From Siderastrea radians (taxonomy: Eukaryota; Cnidaria; Anthozoa; Scleractinia; Rhizangiidae), in contig OZ024895.1 in the NCBI GenBank assembly GCA_964017195.1, forward strand, positions 15,976,034 through 16,040,033: a stretch of 64,000 bases of DNA, written 5' to 3'. A program made the translations under genes and the position numbers. Shown here one piece after another: positions 33,901-41,085 of this stretch. Numbering within the stretch: position 1 is the stretch's first letter; every line of letters starts with the position of its first letter. The notes under the pieces were generated by a model, which had not been told where the DNA came from, did no database searches, and worked only from the letters and a program-made list of their open reading frames with translations.

Positions 33901-35355
33901 AAAATGTTTTTCGGCCGATGTTTAGTTGAAGTGATTGTTCTTTCCCGGAGTATAGTCTTGTTGTGTAAAGCCATGTACCAGAGTGCTGTTTTGAGCCTTG
34001 AATTTAGCCTAAATTGGGTTGTCGCTAACGACCGTTGTTGGGTATAAATTTTAAAATTCCGTTAAAAATTCACGTTCGCTTTTCATGAAGCTTTGACACT
34101 GCTAATAAACAGAGGAAATAAGATCTTTTAACTCCCTGGGTTAATCTTATTTAGGACGCTTTGAATATTTGAACAGGAGTTTCCGGAAAAGTCCCGATTT
34201 TGGCTTTGATTTTGACTGCCGCGAAGGGCAAAATACGAAAATATTCACTAAAAAATAAATAAAAATCTAAACGACCCGAAACTCATATTTTTAGAACTAC
34301 TTCACCAAAGCCTTTATTCTGGCAGATTTTGAGAAAATCGGATTTTTCTATCTTGCATACCCTTAGTCGGTTCTTACAGCAAACCGCTCTTAAAATGACC
34401 CGGGCTCCTATGATGGCAGGATCTGAAAACTTAAAGCTTTTTTCATTACTGTATAAATGTACTTATGGATGTCGCGCATTTCACTGAAACAATATTTCAT
34501 ATTAAGGGAATGCTTATTCAGCTCCAGCTAGACTGTTCTTGCTGTTGCTTCTACTTAGATTATCACTTTACTTTTGTTTACTAGATATGATGTTATGTTA
34601 AAATGTTGGGAAGAACAGCCAACTGATCGACCCACGTTTGAAACCCTGAGAAAGACGATAAAGAAAATGGAAAGAAACCACAAGGTAAGAAGAAGACTTT
34701 TAGAGACAATAAATTTTATTTGTGAAGAAAAAAAAAAGTAATCCTGTTACAGTCAATCTTTGACTGTCTTTAAAATTGATTGGATCTTTTGATTTTGTGG
34801 TTAAGACCTACGATATGGCCAATCAAACAAATGCTTTAAGCTGGTACTTTTCTGTAGCGCTGTTTGTGTTTTCGTCGTTAGAAAAACTACTGTTGATTAT
34901 GTTTCCACAATTTTGTTTGTGTAGATTTTAGAAGTTAATGGGTGAATCCCTCTTTTTGGAAGCTAAATTCAACACATTAAACGACAGCAAAAACAACACC
35001 AGCTACAAGAACAACAACAAAAGTGCTGCTCCTGGTTGGGTCTTGTAAACTGCCCTCTAGACTCTTTCAATCCGCTAAAGTTTCGTCTTTTAGCTGAATT
35101 CTTGAATAAGTTTTTGCAAAAGGTTAATACTATAGAATTTTTCAGGATTTAACTCCAAGATGCCGTGTTTAAGATAAAATATCAATATCAATAATCAATA
35201 AAACAGTCTTTGTTCCACGGCATGAAAAGGCACATGTTGTCACACAGTTTCACCTCACGTATTAACAAGTTCATTTTCCTTTGCAGACGTATGTCAACCT
35301 TAGTGAGTATGATGACAGCCAGTACGCCAATGTTAACGATTTGCAAGAAGAGTAG
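18768..35355 (+). CDS. receptor tyrosine kinase body shared by the upstream Ig cassettes
   Basis: The deduced exons are 18768-19032 (Ig, frameshifted), 19554-19847, 20207-20518, 20812-21093 (FN3), 21664-21693, 22322-22438 (TM), 24513-24531, 24818-24857, 25391-25655, 25903-26013, 26569-26759, 27219-27341, 27771-27841, 28095-28135, 28332-28428, 34585-34684 and 35287-35355. From the first FN3 exon to the stop the phases agree at every junction and give 720 codons including TAG. The layout Ig, three FN3, TM, kinase recalls Tie and FGFR-type receptors, and the kinase is closest in style to the FGFR/RET group. I assign no orthologue. It has no signal peptide of its own, so it depends on an upstream cassette for secretion. 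It should act at the plasma membrane, signalling by autophosphorylation. Confidence 0.85.
19554..19847 (+). CDS. receptor body: FN3 domain 1
   Basis: This 294 nt exon is phase 1-1. It begins [20 protein letters not shown] and has the FN3 core: [17 protein letters not shown] (B-strand Trp, C-strand Tyr), then [12 protein letters not shown] (F-strand Tyr). It is extracellular. Confidence 0.9.
20207..20518 (+). CDS. receptor body: FN3 domain 2
   Basis: This 312 nt exon, phase 1-1, lies between actaag and GTAAGT. The FN3 core reads [20 protein letters not shown] and [18 protein letters not shown]. It is closely similar to FN3 domain 3, which suggests internal duplication. Confidence 0.9.
20812..21093 (+). 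CDS. receptor body: FN3 domain 3
   Basis: This 282 nt exon is phase 1-1. The core reads [20 protein letters not shown] and [18 protein letters not shown], near-repeats of domain 2. It ends with [10 protein letters not shown] before the stalk exon. Confidence 0.9.
21664..21693 (+). CDS. receptor body: 30 nt stalk microexon
   Basis: The sequence tatttttag is followed by 30 nt and GTAAGA. It encodes [10 protein letters not shown], a short hydrophilic juxtamembrane stalk. It is phase 1-1, so it can be skipped without frame change. Confidence 0.65.
21963..21993. repeat. (GAT)n microsatellite
   Basis: About ten GAT units. The following sequence (AAACTTTATTAATGTGTCA) has the look of the end of a dispersed repeat. 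Confidence 0.8.
22322..22438 (+). CDS. receptor body: transmembrane exon
   Basis: This 117 nt exon is phase 1-1. It encodes [12 protein letters not shown], then about 24 hydrophobic residues ([20 protein letters not shown]) and the basic stop-transfer WRIRRRL. This fixes the orientation, with FN3 domains outside and kinase inside. Confidence 0.9.
22439..24512. other. 2.1 kb intron with repeats
   Basis: It contains several copies of CAGTTTTCGTAC (about 22600-22630 and 23024) and two GTAAGCGGAAACGGAAG blocks (about 23414 and 23450). A GGAC microsatellite lies at about 23774-23808. A 92 bp tandem duplication starts ATTACGTCAC at 23819 and again at 23911. Short open frames at 23681-24309 lie in this repeat and are not credible genes. 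Confidence 0.6.
24513..24857 (+). CDS. receptor body: two short juxtamembrane exons (24513-24531 and 24818-24857)
   Basis: A 19 nt microexon (EKSKAR plus two bases) between atatttcag and GTAAGT is followed by a 40 nt exon ([13 protein letters not shown]) between tcttcag and GTAAGT. The phases run 1-2 and 2-0 and join exactly to the phase 0 kinase exon at 25391. The region is short, basic and cytoplasmic. Confidence 0.65.
25391..25655 (+). CDS. receptor body: juxtamembrane and kinase N-lobe exon
   Basis: The exon runs from cactag to the donor GTCTGA, phase 0-1. The juxtamembrane part holds two tyrosines ([18 protein letters not shown]). The kinase begins [20 protein letters not shown] with the glycine loop GKGAFSEV (the third Gly is Ser). 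The ATP-binding Lys is in VAAKMLK. Confidence 0.88.
25903..26013 (+). CDS. receptor body: kinase helix C exon
   Basis: This 111 nt exon is phase 1-1. It reads [20 protein letters not shown], with the helix C Glu and the [16 protein letters not shown] stretch that is standard for receptor tyrosine kinases. Confidence 0.88.
26569..26759 (+). CDS. receptor body: kinase hinge and insert exon
   Basis: This 191 nt exon is phase 1-0. It carries the hinge [20 protein letters not shown], a short insert ([14 protein letters not shown]) and helix E ([16 protein letters not shown]). The insert length is FGFR-like. Confidence 0.88.
27219..27341 (+). CDS. receptor body: catalytic loop exon
   Basis: This 123 nt exon is phase 0-0. 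It has the complete tyrosine kinase catalytic loop [13 protein letters not shown] and the metal-binding DFGMAR. The activation loop has a single tyrosine ([10 protein letters not shown]). Confidence 0.92.
27771..28135 (+). CDS. receptor body: kinase C-lobe exons (27771-27841 and 28095-28135)
   Basis: Exon one (71 nt, phase 0-2) reads [20 protein letters not shown], and QSDV ends at the joint. Exon two (41 nt, phase 2-1) reads [18 protein letters not shown] is the tyrosine kinase P+1 signature. The usual APE motif is AYE here. Confidence 0.88.
28332..28428 (+). CDS. receptor body: kinase C-lobe exon
   Basis: This 97 nt exon is phase 1-2. It reads [20 protein letters not shown], then [12 protein letters not shown], the conserved helix G region. 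Confidence 0.87.
30306..30351. repeat. perfect 21 bp hairpin
   Basis: Arms 30306-30326 and 30331-30351 (starting CTGAATGCAGTAAAATCTG) are perfectly complementary around a 4 nt loop. It lies in the core of the TTAA-flanked element. Confidence 0.85.
30387..30637 (+). CDS. possible terminal exon of an unknown protein in the intronic element
   Basis: After the acceptor-like cattgccag an open frame of about 80 residues runs to TGA at about 30635. It starts with a lysine-rich stretch ([10 protein letters not shown]), then [16 protein letters not shown] and [18 protein letters not shown]. Composition and splice context look coding, but I do not recognise the family. A second possible exon precedes it at about 30207-30293. 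It may be a captured gene piece or element protein. Confidence 0.3.
30660..31735. repeat. two inverted copies of a short dispersed repeat (30660-30846 and 31540-31735)
   Basis: Copy one starts GCCTGTGTAGCAAGCGTTTC and copy two ends with the reverse complement type GCTTGCTACGCAGGC. Both carry a matching internal GTTTGCGG-CAAGCG/CAAACG block at the other end. They are diverged members of one small element family. Confidence 0.5.
32512..32572. repeat. (ATT)n microsatellite with flanking related copies
   Basis: About 60 bp of ATT units. Sequences on either side (about 32210-32300 and 32576-32660) are diverged copies of each other, sharing CTTGTGCGACTTGCATA-like and AGGAAAGGCAGCA-like stretches. 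Confidence 0.65.
34585..34684 (+). CDS. receptor body: last kinase exon
   Basis: This 100 nt exon is phase 2-0. It reads [20 protein letters not shown], the invariant CW and RPTF of tyrosine kinases, then a basic helix ([13 protein letters not shown]). It joins across a 6.2 kb intron to 28428 with matching phase. Confidence 0.88.
35287..35355 (+). CDS. receptor body: C-terminal tail exon
   Basis: The exon runs from cctttgcag to TAG at 35353-35355. It encodes [18 protein letters not shown] and a short acidic end. YVNL and YANV fit the YxN consensus for Grb2-type SH2 domains. That docking is inferred from motif only. The tail is very short (22 residues). Confidence 0.85.
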   Translation, partial: TYVNLSEYDDSQYANVNDLQEE

Positions 35356-35382
35356 TTTAACAGATGCTTTAAATTCAGTGCC

Positions 35383-36257
35383 TTAAGGTGGCTTACTACA
35401 GTTTCCAGAAGAGAAAGATAACTTTTTCAAATCCTTAGTTTAAAGTCAGCAGGACTTTCGTTTTGGGACATTTTTTGCTACACTGGTTAAAAGAAATGAT
35501 TTTATCCTGGAAAAGAAATACGAGAAGCTCAGAAAATATCAAATACAACGGACCGAGCTCTAGAAGGGGACTGGAAACTAGACATTTTCAGCCCTTTTTT
35601 CCCAAAATCTAGCCGTACGACACTACCTCAAATGTTCAGGATTTCAATAGTGCCTATAAATAAACACTTGTGCAAAGCAAAATGAAAATCTGTAAGGCAG
35701 ACTTTCTGCTATTGTAGAAGATGTCGAATTTTAACCTTTTTGAGAATTACTAAAAATCTCTCTTACAGACTTTGCTAATATTTTGGCTACAAGTGTAAGT
35801 TACTACTATAAATTGATTCTAAAACTTTCACTGGGGGTTATACGGCCAGTTTTCGAGTAGATTGGGCTCAAAGAGTCGATTTGCGATTTTTTTGCGACCT
35901 CCTTCGTGAGCGAAACTGAGCATGCTTACAACTTAAGCGCGCGCCGAAATGGTGCAATATGGCGCGTGCGATAAACATAAGAGTTTTTTCAACAACTTCT
36001 CGGGGTTTTTGTTAAGGTTTTACGGATATTTTATACCAGTAGCGCTCTCTAACCGCGTGAAAACTTCATCCATTAATGATAAAGAATGTTAACTGTACGC
36101 AACGAGCGATTTCTATAAGCTAGATCTTTCTCAGCTTTTTCTCGATGATGGCGTTAAGCATTACACGCGCAAAAAAATAATGGCGTCACGCGAAGAGAAT
36201 TTCTTAGCGCGCGCAATTGTGCATGTGTCTCAGAAAAACTGTAGTAAGCCACCTTAA
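35383..36257. mobile_element. TTAA-flanked MITE in the 3' untranslated region
   Basis: TTAA at 35383-35386 and 36254-36257 bounds an 867 bp core whose ends are inverted GGTGGCTTACTACAGTTT (18 bp). No transposase is seen, so this is a piggyBac-type non-autonomous element. It starts 28 bp after the receptor stop codon and carries AATAAA near 35659, which could serve the transcript. Confidence 0.75.
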
Positions 36258-37388
36258 TTCTGAAGTACAAAAACACTGAAGTCAAATTACAAATGATAGC
36301 CTGATGTTAAAGGACTGGGACCCGTTTCTCGAAACCCCCAATACTCACCAGGCTCGAAAATAGTTTTTTTTTTTCAGTTTTATGTACAGAATATCCTTCA
36401 ATGTCGTAAAAAAGGTGGTTATTGTTCGTCGGGGTCAATACAATATAATAACGAAGTGCATATCCTTTGTAGGTCGCATATCCTTTGAGTTGTAGGGCGC
36501 GACGTTTCGTCTGTTGACTGATTGTCTTCATCAGCCGATAAGGTCGACAACTTACGCGTCACCATAAAGTATCACAATGGTCAGCTGTGACTGGTGGGTT
36601 TCGATGCTCATTGCCCCGTTGAGAAGTTGCTTCCTCAAATGGGACCTCTCAGGAAACAACTTCTACATTGGAGCAATGAGTAACGAAACCCATCAATCAC
36701 ATCCGACTATCGTGATAATTATGGTAACGCGTAACCAGTCGACCTCCTCACCTGATTAAAATAATAATAATAATGATAATGATAGTAATGATAAATAAAA
36801 AAAATTTAAAAGGTTTGAAAAATATTTATCGGACTGGCAATTTATCGGAAGTTTCGAGAAACGGTTCCCTTCCTTGAACCACTAACGTTGAGATGAGATG
36901 ATGGTCCAAGGCGCCAATCACTTGATTACCGTGCATTCAGAGACTTGTATGGAATTACATACAGTACATGGAGAGGCCATGAATCTACTAGAAACTACAT
37001 CATGGCTCCTCAAAACCTCGTCTGACCAGCGTTAAAACTATTTTCTATAAAGACCTAAAAATGGCTTATTGCAAAGTAAAAGAGACAAAATAATGTTAAT
37101 CCACAATGTGGCTGCAATTTTAACAAATGAGCAAACCAACACATGGAAAAATAAACACACAATTGGAAGCAAACAAACAAATAAAGGTAAATATCTGACA
37201 ATAAATAACCTCATGATCCACTTACTTCCGATAATACCCAGAGTTGCTCGTCCTAGCTCGCTTGGACGCTTTCATTTTAATTTTGGACGACTGTTCAATT
37301 TCGGTTTTCAGTTTGTGTGCTTAAGGTGTTTCGATGCAGTTCTTTGGGGACCATACCTAACTTTTAAAATTGGTCTTTAGACAGTCTT
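36258..37388. repeat. non-genic stretch with an imperfect inverted repeat
   Basis: At about 36588-36700 GGTGGGTTTCGATGCTCATTG is mirrored by CAATGAGTAACGAAACCCATC, giving arms near 50 bp. A short ATA/ATG-rich simple repeat follows at 36760-36800. No gene is recognised. Confidence 0.5.
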
Positions 37389-38380
37389 CCCCTTGTCAGA
37401 TCAACATGAAATTAGCGTTATCAATTTTAGCAAAATGTAAACCACGCCAAAGTCCAATCCAGTTATTTTGTAGTTGTTATTCCAGAGCCGCCATGCCATC
37501 TCTTTTGGAGCCCCCCTTGTCAGATCAACATGAAATTAGCGTTATCGATTTTAACAAAATGTAAACCACGCCAAAGTCCAATCCAGTTATTTTGTAGTTG
37601 TTATTCCAGAGCCGCCATGCCATCTCTTTTGGAGCCCCCCTTGTCAGATCAACATGAAATTAGCGTTATCGATTTCAACAAAATGTAAACCACGCCAAAG
37701 TCCAATCCAGTTATTTTGTAGTTGTTATTCCAGAGCCGCCATGCCATCTCTTTTGGAGCCCCCCTTGTCAGATCAACATGAAATTATCGTTATCGATTTT
37801 AACAAAATGTAAACCACGCCAAAGTCCAATCCAGTTATTTTGTAGTTGTTATTCCAGAGCCGCCATGCCATCTCTTTTGGAGCCCCCCTTGTCAGATCAA
37901 CATGAAATTATCGTTATCGATTTTAACAAAATGTAAACCACGCTTAAGTCCAATCCAGTTATTTTGTAGTTGTTATTCCAGAGCCGCCAGGCCATCTCTT
38001 TTGGAGCCCCCCTTGTCAGATCAACATGAAATTATCGTTATCGATTTTAACAAAATGTAAACCACGCTTAAGTCCAATCCAGTTATTTTGTAGTTGTTAT
38101 TCCAGAGCCGCCATGCCATCTCTTTTGGAGCCCCCCTTGTCAGATCAACATGAAATTAGCGTTATCGATTTTAACAAAATGTAAACCACGCTTAAGTCCA
38201 ATCCAGTTATTTTGTAGTTGTTATTCCAGAGCCGCCAGGCCATCTCTTTTGGAGCCCCCCTTGTCAGATCAACATGAAATTAGCGTTATCGATTTTAACA
38301 AAATGTAAACCACGCTAAAGTCTGATCCAGTTATTTTGTAGTTGTTATTCCAGAGCCGCCATGCCATCTCTTTTGGAGCT
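37389..38380. repeat. minisatellite, eight tandem copies of a 124 bp unit
   Basis: The anchor TTGTCAGATCAACATGAAAT recurs at 37393, 37517, 37641, 37765, 37889, 38013, 38137 and 38261, exactly 124 bp apart. Units differ at a few positions (CCAAAG/TTAAG, CATG/CAGG), and these variants alternate in later units. It is not CRISPR: the units are contiguous with no spacers. Confidence 0.95.
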
Positions 38381-40787
38381 ACTTATATATGAACTAGAAA
38401 CTGGATGCCTATTTTTTTAAGAGTTCCAGTACAACATACGTTTTGTGCTTGCCTACTGGAGCAAATGAGCCTAAAACGTTCTTTTTATAATTTCGCATTT
38501 TGGTTTTTAATAGGAAGAGTTTTTAAATGATGGGTGACCAAATTTTATAACTTGTTTCAATTCGCCCCATATCCTAGTATTTTATAATTAAAATTATAAA
38601 ATATACACTTGTGTTATTAAGATAGTCTGTATTGTGCTGTCAAAAAATATTTGAAAACAAATATATTCTAGAGAAATGATTTACAGAGAATTCAGTCTGA
38701 ATAAAAAAAAAATCTTGAATAATTCTGGTTCATTGGTTCTATTACATAATATAGAATAAATCTACAAGCGTTCTATCATAAATGCTGCAATTTAATTGGC
38801 TACCCTACTCGCTATCTATTCCGTGATAGGTAATGTAGCGAAAAGGAGAGCGGCAGGCGCAGTCTTACACTTAAAAAAAAACAAAACAAAAAAACAATGC
38901 AATGAAGTAAAACTCTTCGCTTTAGTGGAATATTGATCGAGTTTTATACTAAAACAATTAGATTATTGGCTCTCGATTTCTAGGCGTAATAGTTGATTCG
39001 GGCTTCGCCCTCCTCAGTTATCACACGATAGAAAATGTCAAGCCCATAATCTAATTGTTAAATAGACATTTTGAACGTGTACCCCTTTCATAGTGATAAA
39101 ACAGTTTTTTTAAGTGCTACACAGAAGGCCATTTGTGCAGTTATTTATAGCCATCCAGTCTAAAGAAATTATCCTCTGTCTATGTTATCGACGTAATTTT
39201 TTTTTATTGCTTCTAGTTTGTTTTTCCATCCTTTGTTTTATCTTAGTGTGCATTGCGGTTGAATTGATCTGTTTCCTTGAAGTACGTAAGGCCGCGCAGA
39301 TGGTGTAAGAGTGTCTGACGCGATTCCCATCGTCGGACAACGTCATTGCGTTCTAACTTAGGCGCCTGCTACGTATGGTAGGACACTGGAACCTTCCGTA
39401 ATGTTGTCTCGCCCTCTTCCAAGAAAAAAATATCCCACAAAACACGACAAAAATAAACTAAGTGAACATTAAGTGAAATTCCTACATTATTGCTTCCGAC
39501 ATATGCACTGGTATCCCACAATACCTATGGAGATATGGCGATAGTCCAATATAAATGCCAACAGAATGAGTAACACTAGACTTACAGACTTACACTAGTA
39601 ACCCAAAAACCTAAGGATATAGCTGAAAATAAATGCCAACAAGATGAACAACAAATTCAGTAGACTTCCATAATTACGTAGCATACGCCTTGCAGGTCTT
39701 TACAAATTTAAGGATTTTAATTGTTTCTTGTTTGTTTGTTTGTTTGTTAAAAATTGGCTCAATAAAAAATGACAAAAAATATGTTACCCTGGGAGAATCT
39801 ATAGTTTGTCCATAATGATACGGTAGGCTTGTACGCTTGCTTTTTCATTTCTCGTTCGGTCACAACGAATTCGGCACGTAATTATTAAACTTCGACGAAG
39901 GTTCCGAGTTTTGGGCAGTTTGGAATTTGAAATTATGGTTTCTCTGAGTTCATGTTGAATAGCACTCGAGTGTATGTCCCCTTCATTACCAATCTGTAGC
40001 TATCTATACGCTAAGTTTTTATCGCCTAAGCGTCGCCATCAAAGACAATTACAATAACTTTATCCCGGCCTTTTTGCTTGCCGGAAAGTGTCAATTCATG
40101 ACTACATGTAATGCAATCGGAAATCAACGCGAAGTTCAAAATTCACTTCAATGTGAGATGTCAAATCAAATGCTGCATAATTCCATGTCTAGCATATTGT
40201 GACGTAGTCAACTTTTGCTTAAGGAAAATTCTGATATGGATTCCGCGTGATAGGCACATGAAGCCTCCAGAGTGTTGGCAGTGCATGCTCGATTAGATGG
40301 TATGCGAATATTCCATATAAAATATGAGAGCATATTTATACCAGTAAAGCATCCCCAGTTTTTATTTAATAGATGCATGTGTCCAACTGACATTATTTTG
40401 AAGGAAACCTTTATTTGAGGTGTATTTTTAGGCATATTTGACAGCCCCATTCCTTTTCCTCATATGTACTAAATACACAAACAAAAGCAAACTGGAAAAC
40501 AATATTTAGCTGTAACTATGTCAAATGGACAGCAAACATAATTCAGGAGAAATGAATTCTTATTGGGAAAATTCCATGTGCAGAAGTTTTCCTCAAGACT
40601 GGCATGCACTATAAGGGGGTAGTGAATGGTCCTCTGGAAAACAAGGGTCTCAGCAATTTTCATTTTGTCTTGGATTGGATTGTTCTCGGAAGCTTTTTGT
40701 AGGTGCTGTCTCTTATTTTAAATCCTTGAATAAGCACCTGGGGCACTTATTTCAATATTTATAGGATAAGCCGGTGAGCACTTATTC
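38381..40787. other. intergenic stretch without a recognised gene
   Basis: A small inverted repeat at 38953-39059 has ends AACAATTAGATTAT(T/G)GGC, a likely short MITE. A TTTG/TTGT-rich run lies at 39720-39750. Short open frames at 39114-40663 show no domain. Confidence 0.5.
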
Positions 40788-40848
40788 AAAGGAGGCATTT
40801 ATTTGAGGGGAGGCACTTATTTAATTTTTCACAAATCATGACCAGTTG
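40788..40848 (+). repeat. left piece of the interrupted target repeat, ending in the 9 bp target duplication
   Basis: AAAGGAGGCATTTATTTGAG through GACCAGTTG (40840-40848) is the same as the tandem unit found at about 52853-52914 to the right of the transposon. The match is broken here exactly at the element end. Confidence 0.85.
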
Positions 40849-40932
40849 TTCCCTGCTAGCAGAGGCCCCTTTTCCTTTGTATTCGCTGAGCTGACGGACG
40901 CGACGAAAAGCGACCTCTGCCATGGGTCGAAA
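40849..40932 (+). repeat. left 84 bp terminal inverted repeat
   Basis: It begins TTCCCTGCTAGCAGAGGCCC, and CTGCTAGCAG at the tip is itself a palindrome. Identity with the right end stops at GGGTCGAAA. Confidence 0.95.
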
Positions 40933-40947
40933 CTCTCTTTGATCCAA

Positions 40948-40973
40948 CCGCCGTCCACGATCTTGGACGGCGG
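40948..40973. repeat. 10 bp hairpin next to the left terminal repeat
   Basis: CCGCCGTCCA and TGGACGGCGG are perfectly complementary around CGATCT. It sits 16 bp inside the left terminal repeat and may be a subterminal protein-binding or structural site. Confidence 0.75.
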
Positions 40974-41085
40974 TTTCCGAAACGCATGCTCCCTGCATTG
41001 TTTGCTGACCGTGACTTGAGCCCACTGTATCTCGCGCATTCCTTCACAGTTATTGCGCTGTCATTTAGTGAGCCCGCATAGTAAT

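Larger units (their letters stand above)
28714..34389. mobile_element. 5.7 kb TTAA-flanked element with 1.15 kb inverted arms, inside the last large kinase intron
   Basis: The left arm (about 28714-29871) and right arm (about 33238-34389) are reverse complements with scattered substitutions. TTAA lies at both outer edges (28710-28713 and 34390-34393). The ends read GAGCGGTTTGCTGTAAGAAC. TTAA duplication is the piggyBac signature, but no transposase was recognised in the 3.4 kb core. Paired open frames in the arms (near 29056/33802 and 29407/33448) exist only because the arms are copies. Confidence 0.75.

Noticed and set aside
37389..38380. CRISPR-like regular repeats
   Set aside because: The 124 bp units are contiguous without unique spacers, and the host is a eukaryote.
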